A DNA stretch of 64,000 nucleotides, taken from Rhytidiadelphus loreus (lineage: Eukaryota > Streptophyta > Bryopsida > Hypnales > Hylocomiaceae). The notes beneath the pieces were generated by a model. It was not told where the DNA came from. It saw only the letters and a program-made list of their open reading frames with translations, and ran no database searches. Positions 1-12,200 of this stretch are shown piece by piece. The position numbers and the translations under genes were made by a program. Every line of letters begins with the position of its first letter. Position 1 is the first letter of the stretch. The DNA is taken from assembly GCA_947034895.1 (NCBI GenBank), contig OX344762.1, positions 45,364,760-45,428,759 of the forward strand, read 5' to 3'.

Positions 1-1704
1 AAGTTTCAAAATGTTTCAATAAAAATTGAGATCATAAAAACCTGCCCAAAATCCATTTTGTCCCCCGAGAGGACAATGGTCCTTTAGGGATTAAAGTGTT
101 GCTACCTTACTATGACTGGGACCCAATGTTTGCCAACAAACAAATAATAAAGCCAATGGAAACAAAACATACTTTGGATCTTAATGATGTTTACTTCTAT
201 TGTGGAAAATCCCAATTTATAACCATGGCTACACATTTGGATCATGTTGTAATTGCATGTGCTTTTCATAGAGATCAAATTTGCACGACTTAAGGTGTTC
301 ATATGTGTTTGATCCCCTCTTTTTGCAAAAATAGGACTTAAACTTCTATTTAGGAAGAAGCCAACTTGTGAGCCAAGTCAACATGATTAGATTGCATAAG
401 ACATGCTTTATTGTCATTTTGCATTAAAAAAAAAACATTTGAGTAAAGCAAGAATTCAAATGTTGTTTAGAATAAGTATTGAAAGGGGGATTAATATGAC
501 TTAATTATTTACTCTAATATTATTGCATGTAACTAAATGATGGGACTAGAAAATGTCATTCTTAGGATGGATTGCCTTATTGTATTGTAGGTAAGTTTTA
601 TGGATTTACCTTCATTCATAGACTCATAGTTGGTTTGTTCATCTTTTTTTTTTTAAATTCAAAAATGCATAGTATTTGTACTTGTAAAACCCTAAGTCTT
701 AAAATCACCTTTTTAATCCAAAGAGGATGATTGTTGAAGACTATAAGTGTTCCATAAATGACTTTCAAATAAAGTGTCAAAAATAAAGTATGCACTATTT
801 ATTATGGGATATGATCATATTTTACTAACTCCTTTGGTGACAAGCATTCCTTTAAAGGCTAAATGACAAACAACAATGACAAATCAAAAATGAAATTGCA
901 AGAATCAAATCTATACATCCTAGTTTTCAAAGCTCCACAAAGCAAATAAAATCTCTTTCGAATTCAAGCATATAGGCAAAAAAAAGGAATTGCAATTGTC
1001 ATTTCAATTTGTAGCATTACATGCACTTTGAATAATTGAGAAGAGCAATTATCCTAGATCACCATTGATTTAAGGTTAATTACCCTTTGGCATAAGGTCT
1101 AGACTACACACTCTACAAAGCACTTACCTCATGTAAACGAAATATGTTAAGCACTTCAAAATAATAATTTTGGAGCTCTAAAATGATTTGTTTTAATCCC
1201 TACAAGACTCAAACACACTTTGGGCAGAAATTGTCAAAAAGTGCCCCTTTTTAGGGCAATAAGAAAAAAATGAAAATGAAAAGCTTTGTTATGAAATTCA
1301 ACCATAAAAAAAAATTGTTGCTAGACTACTATGGGGATGTATGGAAAAAAAATTCAAGAAACTTTGACCATACAAACTAAAAGATTATAACGTTTGAAGT
1401 AAGAAGAAAATGTTTTTTTCTCTTAGTCTTGCTTGAGAAGGTCAAGTAGATTTTAGATTAAGATCCTAGATTAAGATTTCTAAACTACACAAGGTTATTT
1501 TTCTGGACCATTGTATACTACGTTAGTTACAAATGTGCCAAATTCTAGAAGCAAAGGAAGAGCTTTGCACATGTTGCTTGACCTGCCTCAAAAGTTTAGG
1601 GCAATATAACATATGATCCAAGCACCTAATCAAAAAAATTATGTTCCCACTAAGGTAATAGTAGCAAGTTCACATATTGTGTCAAAATTGTTATCAAGTT
1701 ATTC
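1..1704. other. AT-rich intergenic DNA with a dispersed-repeat copy
   Basis: No gene is visible; only short ORFs with AT-biased composition. From about 1190 to beyond 1704 the sequence resembles stretches at about 12440-13290 and 24230-24960, sharing phrases such as a fragment around an aaagattataacgtttgaag motif and a ttcccactaag motif. These look like old copies of one noncoding repeat family. Near 70-94 a segment ending in tttagggattaa resembles the end of the TTAA-flanked elements listed below. Confidence 0.6.
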
Positions 1705-4254
1705 AAAATTGATATGAATACAAGTTAGGCCCCAGATCAATTATGATCTAAGTTTTGAAATCAATATGCTTAGACAAGATAATATTAGTGTCTATTCTAA
1801 AGATGTTCTTGAAAAATGACTTTTACCATAAAAAAAAATTGACATACTACTTTTGTATGCATAACACTCAATAGTACTCACTTAGATTGCCCTCCTTCCA
1901 AGGGAATGATGTGGAATATTCTACATCCATCAATAGCTAAGAGGATATGTGTCCAAATGCGTCAAAATACTAAAAAGCGGTGAAGAGGGTTAGTAGCAAA
2001 ATATTTTAATGAAGAGGAAACTTCAACCACTGACTACTTGTAGTTGTAGACATAACTCTAAGATATTTTTTTCACGGATTAGTTAAGTTAGAGTGTATAG
2101 ATTTTTGAGAGCTAGCGGCATTGAAGAAGACTTGAAATGAAAGCTTTTTTCTATAGGCAAAATCATGGAAGAAATTTGGTTTGAGAGTAAGAGTGATTGA
2201 TGACGTGCATGAAAAGCGTTGTCAAGTTAGTGTTGTGTGTGAAAATATAATATAGCATCAGACATTGATATCCCAACATTAGCAAGTATATGCAATCAGT
2301 CCTTTGGAGGTGACAATACACATTATATTATTGATCATTTATTTAGGCAAACTTATTGGCCAACTTTGAATGAACTTCATAGATAAAATGTTTGGATGGC
2401 AAAAGGCAACCTCTTTGAAGGCTACTAAATGTTACGTGCCAATTGAATTTTATAAATAACATAATTGAAAAAATGATATCACATATAATATTAAACATTA
2501 GTACTACAAATAATCTAAAGAATTAAAAAATGGGAGATTTATAAAGGAATTGACCATTGCTTTTTTGGCAATTACAAATGATATACTAATGGTTGTAGCA
2601 ATAACAATTGCTAAGATAGGATTAAATTAGGTTTCTAGAATCATGATTATCTAACTTCCAACCAATTTTGAGGAACAATCAAAATCTTTTTTAAAAACTT
2701 GAGTTTCTTCAAAAATCATCAAGTGATGCAAGATTTTGAAAATCTTTTTGGGTTTGAACATTGTCTCTCTCCCTCTTTACATCACCTCTTTGTGACTTTT
2801 ATGTCACTTCTTCATGTCAAGTTCCTAGTTCATGCTATTTTCTTGTATAACGCAATTTAATGAGGATCAAGTCTTTTGAGGAGTGAAAGCTTCAACCTTG
2901 ACTTTTTTGGCAAGTGTCATAACCATAGTTTGTAGCATCTAGTATTTTCATCAAATACTAATTAATCATGAAATGACAAACCTTGACAAAGTTAGTAAGC
3001 AAAAATTATCTAATTTTTGGATGACTAGATGAATTCTTTATTTTAATTTAGAGTATTATATAAAGTCATTCTTAGAGACTTTTAGTCCTTGCAACCTTAA
3101 AGATTTGAGTTCAGTTGGATGAAATTGAATATAGGAGTTTAAGTTTCTACAAAAATCACCTAATAGGGTAAGATTTTGAAATTTTTCTTCAATTGGACAT
3201 TATTTCTTTGACCTTTTATGTTGCCATTTTTCATATTAGTTCATATATGTCATTTTTTTGTCTAGATAATGTAGTTTTGTGAGGGTCATGTCTTTTGATT
3301 TATCTATCAAGATGAAAATTTTGAATTTTGACACCCTAATTGACAAAGACTAGATGAACTATTGTCTTAATTTAATAATTTAATCCTTCAATGTTTGAAT
3401 CTATTTTTGAATTTTTAAAACATTTTTGTTATATATCTTTGTATGAATATATTATTTACCTCAATTTCATCAAATTATTCATAAAATGGTCATTATTTGT
3501 CACATGACATGCTATCACATATGACAATTAACCCTTGAGTGCCGCAACACACCAAATTTGGCCTTTGCAAATTTAATTGGGGCCTCTTTGCTACCAATTG
3601 GGGTTGTATAGTCCTTGCTTTTGGCATAATGTGGAGCGTAGTGGGGGCTAAGGACAAGTGAGTGCGTTCTCTTATGATTATGTGGATTCATGCCCAAATT
3701 GAGTGGTTTTACAATTGACTTAAGAAAATTCTTAGAATGGGGGGGGGGCTCCGTAAGATGCTTCCTTTACATAAAGCTTTGGCAAAATTTCAAGGCATAA
3801 TTGCAATTCAAGCAAATATTGCACTCATCCAAAGTGTAGGACCTCCTAAAATTTGGGCCCCCCACACTATGTCAACTCCCCTTTGACCATTATAAGTTTT
3901 TAATCATTATAGTCAAATGTTTCAATATTTTTCCTAGAGCTCTCGGTTGAAAGACTCCACCAATTTCAACAGTTAAGTTTGGTGGATGTCATTTCATCAC
4001 TTAGGAAAGAAATCCAAATGAAAGGTGGTCTTGGCCAGTGGTAGTTCTATGATTTTGCATTGGGCACTCAAGGATTAAAGTTTAGTCTTTCAACAAAAGA
4101 CTTTATCTATTTGTACAAAAAAACTAAAACTAAAACATCAATTTATCAATGAGTGAAAATGAGTTCGCATTGGATTCAAATTGCAACAAGAGAACCGAAA
4201 CAAGTGGGAACACGGTTCAAAGTAATTCAATAATAATTTGAGTTTCAAAGCGAT
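1705..4254 (+). repeat. Left arm of 8.2 kb palindrome (2550 bp)
   Basis: This arm is the reverse complement of 7351-9900. Position x pairs with 11605-x along the whole length, and both arms are exactly 2550 bp, so I find no insertion or deletion. Even unstable tracts agree: ten G at about 3739-3748 against ten C on the other side, and nine A near 1830 against nine T. The match ends abruptly outside 1705/9900; at the inner edge two mismatches precede full divergence. The arm includes a TTAA-flanked element (3532-4074) and two diverged direct copies of a unit of roughly 430 bp (about 2690-2960 and 3130-3350). No functional gene is seen inside. Confidence 0.93.
3532..4074. mobile_element. TTAA-flanked short inverted-repeat element (piggyBac-like MITE), left-arm copy
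   Basis: The segment is bounded by TTAA on both sides (3528-3531 and 4075-4078). Its left end reads CCCTTGAGTGCCGC and the reverse complement of its right end reads TCCTTGAGTGCCCA, giving a terminal inverted repeat of about 12 of 13 bases. A TTAA target site with C/G-rich ends is the hallmark of piggyBac-type elements. The element carries no transposase, only a 60-codon ORF on the minus strand that I do not recognise. An identical mirrored copy lies in the right arm because the arm itself is duplicated. Confidence 0.55.
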
Positions 4255-7200
4255 CCGTGAGGTAGGGTATCCAACTTAGCACTCTTGACAACCTTGGTGA
4301 TGAGTGCAGCAAAACGGAGTCTCTATTCCTTCGTGCACTTCTACCATCGGTCTTCCATATCATGACAAAATTTCAATTCAATCCAATTTGCAAAGACAAA
4401 ATATACACGGCCATTGTGATCACATGAGCTGTGCTCCACAAATTCATCTACTCTGCGGAAGAGTCAAGATAACAACTTGCAGCTCCACTATAAACTTTTG
4501 GAGACGCTACTCCTTCTCCTCGTTCATCTTAGCCATGACAAATTGATACTCTACTATAAACTTTTGGAGTCAGTCCTCCTTGTCCTTGTTCATTTTGGTG
4601 ATCCTCTTGAGGACATCGTTCTTGGGTTTCTTGCACCACTTCTTGATGAATTCAATTGTTTGATACAATTCATGGAATTCACCAATGGCTTTGACAATTT
4701 CATCAATACATCCTTCAATTATGTCACAAGTCCAATTATTATCAAACTTGTGTTTCGTGCAACAAATACACTTTTTCCACTTGCCATTGCATGGCAACGT
4801 CTCCAAAGCCAACTACTCTGCGCTTGATCATATACACTTGCTCCATCTGGGCTCGCATGACAATGTCTCTTAAGCCAATTGCTCCACACTCGAAGACAAA
4901 CCTCTTAGGGATGGCTCAACATTCCCTTCTGACATGGTTTTTGAATCAAAAAGTCTAGATAATTTACATCATTGGGGTGCTAGGGTTTAAAGATTTTTCT
5001 ATAGCTGCAACTTCAATGCTCTAATGGCAGAAGTAAAATGGGAGAAAGAAACATACACAAAGAGAAACAACAAGTGAAGGATGGCTCCCATTGGAATTCC
5101 AATAGGAATTAGGCCCAATTGTTTGGAAGTATTTCTATTCAATCAATGAGTAAGACATTCCACTAATAAATATACGGAATTTCAATCTAGCCATATTAAT
5201 TGGGTGCCACCAAAATCGACGGTACAATGAGATGGAAATTTTCTCCAGGGTCCTTGTTGCTAAGCTTAAGCTTCCAAAAAAATGCTAACTTTTGTTGAGT
5301 TCTTGTATACTCTCTTATCTTTCAACCAAGTTTTTTTTCCTTTTTTATAAAGTGTCAATTGAAAGTGGTGATATAAAATGTTATAGTGTTGTTTCAAATT
5401 TCAACATTCATCCACATATTGCATAGAAAATATCACATTAGTACATATCACATGTCCATAATTTTGTTTTCATCCACAATTTGACTTCGTCCAATTTTTT
5501 TTAATTTGAAGTTTTTTGGTGAAAAACTCTATGGTTTGTTGCCATTTTTTAGCCCAATTTTTTTTCCTGGTACAATCTTGTACTATAGCAATAGAAATGG
5601 AAATTTTGAGTATTATTTAACAAAATGAATGTCTTGGGCTACTAGGGGTTATGAAAGTAGATTTTCTTGACTAATTGGTTGAATGTTTCATTCTTGTTGA
5701 AGATTCATGAAAGACTTTTCTCAAATGTTTCATTCTTGAAGAACAAACTCAAAAATCGCCTAACAAATCATAATTTCTTGTAGAAGCATTACAATCTTCA
5801 TACCATTCTTTGTAGAGACTCAGAGAGGTTGTCATGGCAAATTGCTAAGATGCAAAAGTGCAAGTGATATTTTCAAAATGCTTAATGAGTAGAGAATACC
5901 TTTGATTAAGGTGTCATTCATTACTTTTGTAGAGCTTGGGACTCTTTATGTGCAAACTTTAATACGCTAGTACCAAGTTTTGAACTATGGATGGATATAC
6001 ATACAAACTAAGTTGACTATTTTATGATATATTAATTGTCTTGCTTTCTTTTCACATGTTTGTTGCTATTTTTAGATGACATTGTATGGTGATTTTGCTT
6101 GGATATATGAGTTTTTAGTTGTTAATTGATGTAGAATTCTAGTACTACACCTTAGATTGTGCTAGTTGTTGATTTGCAACTGAATAAACTTCAATCTTTT
6201 GCCTTGAAAATAAGTGCTTGATAAGCTATAACAATGTAATTAATAATTGTAGTAGTGTATTGTTCTTGACAATTATAGTTCATTTAGTCCCTAAATTGTA
6301 TACTCATGAGAAAAATTATATTGTTTTGTTCAAATATTTTTAGGACTCGCAATTGCCAACCTCACTCACGAATTACAATTGCTACAACACCCCCCTCAAT
6401 CTAGTCTAGCAATGCATTCTCCCTAATTAATAGAATTAAACTTTGTCATTTGTCTATCAAGATAAAACATTGCAATCCAAGCTACTGTAAAAAATTTGAA
6501 TTCTTTTTTAGTGATGGAAGTAATTGAAATGGTCAATAGTTTGATCAATTGGGGCTTGTAGGAAAAAGCAATTACATTGAATAAAGATGGTAGAACATCA
6601 CTTTTGTACCATAGTAGTAAGTTATGTATTATTACTCAATGTTTGATTGACACTTCCACACCTTGGACAACTTCATCTTCTCTCACGGCTTGTTTTCAAC
6701 TATTCGCAAATGGTGCAAAAATAGTAGCACTAGTAAAGTGGTTACCCTCCAAACTTCTACCATTTTTGCTACTGTACTTATTACTTTTTTTTATCCAAAA
6801 TGACTAAAGAATGACTTGTGCATCTAATTGCACCAACGTTGTTTACTCCATAGCATCAAGTCATTTCATAGTTGCCAAAGCAACTTTAGAACAAGGATTT
6901 AACGAGGTGCAATGTTCATCAACAAGCTTTCAAGTGTAATATCTATAAGTATGTCATATAAGAGATGATGATCATTTTCTTTAATAATTTGATGAAATTG
7001 AAATAAATAATATAATCATACAAAGATATATAATAAGAATCTACAAAAATTCCAAAATGAATTCAGAAATTACATGATTAAATTATTAAATCAAGACTAC
7101 AATTAATCTTGTCTTTGTGAACTAGAGTGTCAAAATTCAAAATTTCCATTGAGATAGAAAAATCAAAAGACATGACCCTCACAAAAAAATTTATCAAGAG

Positions 7201-7350
7201 AAGAAAATGACATATATAAATTGACATGAAAAATAGTGACATGAAAGATCAAAGACACAATGTCCAATTGAGGAGAATTCATAAAAAATTACCCTCCTCG
7301 GTAATTTCTGTGGACACATGGACTTCTATAGAAAATTCAAAGCTTCACAA
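4255..7350. other. Spacer (loop) of the palindrome
   Basis: This unique 3.1 kb separates the two arms. It holds a decayed minus-strand coding sequence (about 4440-4920), AT-rich filler, a segment at about 5350-5580 that recurs near 15240-15480, and at about 6945-7345 a diverged copy of arm sequence 8090-8480 in the same orientation as the right arm. It contains no intact gene. Confidence 0.75.
4440..4920 (-). pseudogene. Decayed repeat-protein coding sequence, family unknown
   Basis: Read on the minus strand from 4920 downward, one frame gives two 22-residue modules in tandem: GLRDIVMRAQMEQVYMIK and then GFGDVAMQWQVEKVYLLH. A second frame then runs through a Cys/Lys-rich stretch (KWKKCICC, IEFIKKWCKKPKNDVLK) to KDKED. 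After it two copies of LQKFIVE(Y/L)Q follow, each separated by an in-frame stop (TGA, TAG). Frame changes plus stops show decay. A related copy lies at 15660-15870. I do not recognise the protein; a transposon-encoded ORF is the likeliest source. No function is assigned. Confidence 0.45.
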
Positions 7351-9900
7351 ATCGCTTTGAAACTCAAATTATTATTGAATTACTTTGAACCGTGTTCCCA
7401 CTTGTTTCGGTTCTCTTGTTGCAATTTGAATCCAATGCGAACTCATTTTCACTCATTGATAAATTGATGTTTTAGTTTTAGTTTTTTTGTACAAATAGAT
7501 AAAGTCTTTTGTTGAAAGACTAAACTTTAATCCTTGAGTGCCCAATGCAAAATCATAGAACTACCACTGGCCAAGACCACCTTTCATTTGGATTTCTTTC
7601 CTAAGTGATGAAATGACATCCACCAAACTTAACTGTTGAAATTGGTGGAGTCTTTCAACCGAGAGCTCTAGGAAAAATATTGAAACATTTGACTATAATG
7701 ATTAAAAACTTATAATGGTCAAAGGGGAGTTGACATAGTGTGGGGGGCCCAAATTTTAGGAGGTCCTACACTTTGGATGAGTGCAATATTTGCTTGAATT
7801 GCAATTATGCCTTGAAATTTTGCCAAAGCTTTATGTAAAGGAAGCATCTTACGGAGCCCCCCCCCCATTCTAAGAATTTTCTTAAGTCAATTGTAAAACC
7901 ACTCAATTTGGGCATGAATCCACATAATCATAAGAGAACGCACTCACTTGTCCTTAGCCCCCACTACGCTCCACATTATGCCAAAAGCAAGGACTATACA
8001 ACCCCAATTGGTAGCAAAGAGGCCCCAATTAAATTTGCAAAGGCCAAATTTGGTGTGTTGCGGCACTCAAGGGTTAATTGTCATATGTGATAGCATGTCA
8101 TGTGACAAATAATGACCATTTTATGAATAATTTGATGAAATTGAGGTAAATAATATATTCATACAAAGATATATAACAAAAATGTTTTAAAAATTCAAAA
8201 ATAGATTCAAACATTGAAGGATTAAATTATTAAATTAAGACAATAGTTCATCTAGTCTTTGTCAATTAGGGTGTCAAAATTCAAAATTTTCATCTTGATA
8301 GATAAATCAAAAGACATGACCCTCACAAAACTACATTATCTAGACAAAAAAATGACATATATGAACTAATATGAAAAATGGCAACATAAAAGGTCAAAGA
8401 AATAATGTCCAATTGAAGAAAAATTTCAAAATCTTACCCTATTAGGTGATTTTTGTAGAAACTTAAACTCCTATATTCAATTTCATCCAACTGAACTCAA
8501 ATCTTTAAGGTTGCAAGGACTAAAAGTCTCTAAGAATGACTTTATATAATACTCTAAATTAAAATAAAGAATTCATCTAGTCATCCAAAAATTAGATAAT
8601 TTTTGCTTACTAACTTTGTCAAGGTTTGTCATTTCATGATTAATTAGTATTTGATGAAAATACTAGATGCTACAAACTATGGTTATGACACTTGCCAAAA
8701 AAGTCAAGGTTGAAGCTTTCACTCCTCAAAAGACTTGATCCTCATTAAATTGCGTTATACAAGAAAATAGCATGAACTAGGAACTTGACATGAAGAAGTG
8801 ACATAAAAGTCACAAAGAGGTGATGTAAAGAGGGAGAGAGACAATGTTCAAACCCAAAAAGATTTTCAAAATCTTGCATCACTTGATGATTTTTGAAGAA
8901 ACTCAAGTTTTTAAAAAAGATTTTGATTGTTCCTCAAAATTGGTTGGAAGTTAGATAATCATGATTCTAGAAACCTAATTTAATCCTATCTTAGCAATTG
9001 TTATTGCTACAACCATTAGTATATCATTTGTAATTGCCAAAAAAGCAATGGTCAATTCCTTTATAAATCTCCCATTTTTTAATTCTTTAGATTATTTGTA
9101 GTACTAATGTTTAATATTATATGTGATATCATTTTTTCAATTATGTTATTTATAAAATTCAATTGGCACGTAACATTTAGTAGCCTTCAAAGAGGTTGCC
9201 TTTTGCCATCCAAACATTTTATCTATGAAGTTCATTCAAAGTTGGCCAATAAGTTTGCCTAAATAAATGATCAATAATATAATGTGTATTGTCACCTCCA
9301 AAGGACTGATTGCATATACTTGCTAATGTTGGGATATCAATGTCTGATGCTATATTATATTTTCACACACAACACTAACTTGACAACGCTTTTCATGCAC
9401 GTCATCAATCACTCTTACTCTCAAACCAAATTTCTTCCATGATTTTGCCTATAGAAAAAAGCTTTCATTTCAAGTCTTCTTCAATGCCGCTAGCTCTCAA
9501 AAATCTATACACTCTAACTTAACTAATCCGTGAAAAAAATATCTTAGAGTTATGTCTACAACTACAAGTAGTCAGTGGTTGAAGTTTCCTCTTCATTAAA
9601 ATATTTTGCTACTAACCCTCTTCACCGCTTTTTAGTATTTTGACGCATTTGGACACATATCCTCTTAGCTATTGATGGATGTAGAATATTCCACATCATT
9701 CCCTTGGAAGGAGGGCAATCTAAGTGAGTACTATTGAGTGTTATGCATACAAAAGTAGTATGTCAATTTTTTTTTATGGTAAAAGTCATTTTTCAAGAAC
9801 ATCTTTAGAATAGACACTAATATTATCTTGTCTAAGCATATTGATTTCAAAACTTAGATCATAATTGATCTGGGGCCTAACTTGTATTCATATCAATTTT
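7351..9900 (-). repeat. Right arm of 8.2 kb palindrome (2550 bp)
   Basis: This is the mirror image of 1705-4254, with the same length and no indel found. Sequence beyond 9900 (taactttaag) no longer pairs with the left flank. No short target duplication is visible at the outer edges, so an inverted duplication or unequal repair event is as likely as transposition of the whole structure. Confidence 0.93.
7531..8073. mobile_element. TTAA-flanked short inverted-repeat element, right-arm copy
   Basis: This is the mirror copy of the element at 3532-4074, with ends GGGCACTCAAGG-type and GCACTCAAGGG next to TTAA. It is duplicated as part of the palindrome arm, so it is not an independent insertion. 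Confidence 0.55.
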
Positions 9901-10550
9901 TAACTTTAAGAATGGGAGGTTTGATCTAAACAAAATTTATAAATTAGAGAACATACATATAAAACTTGAATATTTTCCCATGGATATAAAACATCATGGT
10001 GTAAGCCAAACTCTAGTGTCATTTAATAACTTAAAAATTAGTAGACTTTTTAAATAGACCTAAAGTTAAAATTGCAATAATATAGACATTTGTTCATAAT
10101 CAAATAGTCAAATTTAGTAAAAACAAATTTCAACTAACCACATTTTAATAGTTGGTCTCAAATTCAAAAAATATGATTTTTTATAGATAACATTCAGACC
10201 AAAAACAAGGAGCTAGAAATTGCCTATATACACAAAATTGTAATTTGTGTTTGGAGATTTACCATTTCCTTGAAAATACTCTTGTCATGAATGATAAAAG
10301 TTTGGGCACCTTCACAACCTAACCTGCCTAGTTATCCCCCTATTGATGTCAAAAAAAAATTGATGGAAAATTGTTTCTCTTGTACACCTACAAACATCAT
10401 CATCTACCAATTATCTAACCACTATGGTCTTTGTAGGAGTTAAACATCAATTCCATCAAACTAAGAGGCATTTTATATTTCATATCCAAGGAGGATGTTG
10501 CAAATGTTGCCACAATTGTAATGTACTACTAGTTAAATGAAAATGGTTAA

Positions 10551-11354
10551 CCCCTAAGTGCCTAAGCCTTTCTAAATGTGTTTTTCCCATGAAAAAAAAG
10601 AACATGGGCTTATAGTTATCTCCATTGAAGCAAAATGATTTTTTTTCAAAATCTAACCGTATGGATGTTTAAAGAGCTTGCTTATTAGTATGCACACCAA
10701 TTTTGAGTGAAAAATTGCATAAAAGTTATGAGATTATAATAAAAGAAATGTACGTTTTTTATTTTTAATATGTTGTCCATCTCCACAATGTTTCAGAAAT
10801 TTGCACATAAAAGCTTTTTGGGATTGGAGTTGACAGAATAACTACTAATTGTGTTAGTACACTAAAATACCCTTTAAAAAAACTTAAATATCACTTGAAA
10901 AGCTATTAAACTCATTGCACAATCCACCTTGCAATTGTTGAGATGCAATTTTCTTTTGTAAGTATAAATCACAGATAACTCCTAATCAACACTTTTTTGT
11001 TTAAAATTTCAATGGTCAAAATCATGAAAACACTTTACTCTTTCCATTGGGACCATTTTCAAAGCAAATGAATAAGTACAAGTTCTTAGATCTTAAATCA
11101 AGTGAAATTGCTCAAAGTTGAAAAATGGAGTAAAATTAGCAAGCTTTACTCTTCCACTAATGGACATATATGGCTTTGGAGACATCTCAACAATCAAACA
11201 TGTACCTTTTTCACTGAAAAATGAAAGTTTTCAATAGTTAACCTTAAAAACTGCCCGATTTTTTTTTAAACCGGTCAAACAAATTTAACTGTCCGCAGCA
11301 AAATGAGCCTGAAATTTCAAATCGACCATATTTGGTCGCCCAGGCATTTACGGG
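10551..11354. mobile_element. TTAA-flanked short inverted-repeat element (804 bp)
   Basis: It is flanked by TTAA at 10547-10550 and 11355-11358. The left end is CCCCTAAGTGCCTAAGCC and the reverse complement of the right end is CCCGTAAATGCCTGGGCG, so about 13 of 18 terminal bases are paired. It has no coding capacity. It is the same architecture as 3532-4074 but a different, more diverged subfamily. Confidence 0.5.
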
Positions 11355-12168
11355 TTAAGCATGTTTCTTGTTTTTGCTCTAGGATTGGATTATGGACTAG
11401 GAAGACATCATTTGAGATCATATTTACCAACTAGGTAACATGTCAAGTTGTAGAGCAACAATTGTATTCATACAAACTTGATGAAGATCTTCAAATCTTG
11501 GACATCTAGATCTCTCTCAAAGAGTGAATGAAGGCTAATGTTATGATTCCAATTCTCCAAACCTCCCTCCCTCTTTCCAAGTGCCCTCAAGCTCACAATT
11601 CCGCTATTGTGAGGCCTCATCTCATGTCCCATAAAGACATTGCATGATCAACATTTGGGTTGATCTTTATATTAAAAAGGGTAAATATAAATGTTATACA
11701 AAATGTGAAATTCTTTAAATTGTAGTAGAAAGTTAGTTTTTACTCTATCATATGATTATGTAATCACATAATTTTTTTGGGAATCAATTACACTTAGATT
11801 CATTAAGTAACATGCACTTATTCCCCGGGGAGATTACAAACAGTTTTTAGAAAACTATGTGAGTTAAAAGATATGGTTCATTTAATTCAAAGGGGGCAAT
11901 TTTTTTTAATAATTTGTAGAACTACTATTGGGTTCATGGAATGCTATGTACTCTAATATATATAAATTAAGGTATGTAAAAACAATATGTAATAGGATTT
12001 TTTATCAATAATTTAGCCTTGAGAAATAAAAGCCGTGGGAATTTTTTCATATTATGATGATTATAGATGTGGACAAATAATTTCATATGGATGATAAAAT
12101 GAACATAGTCAAAAAAATCACAATGAAGGGTGGTCAACTAATGTTGTGCCATGGTACTTGTAGTGCAA

Positions 12169-12195
<27 letters not shown>
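12169..12195. repeat. (AT)n microsatellite
   Basis: An uninterrupted AT dinucleotide run of about 27 bp, followed by a short imperfect continuation. Confidence 0.95.
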
Positions 12196-12200
<5 letters not shown>

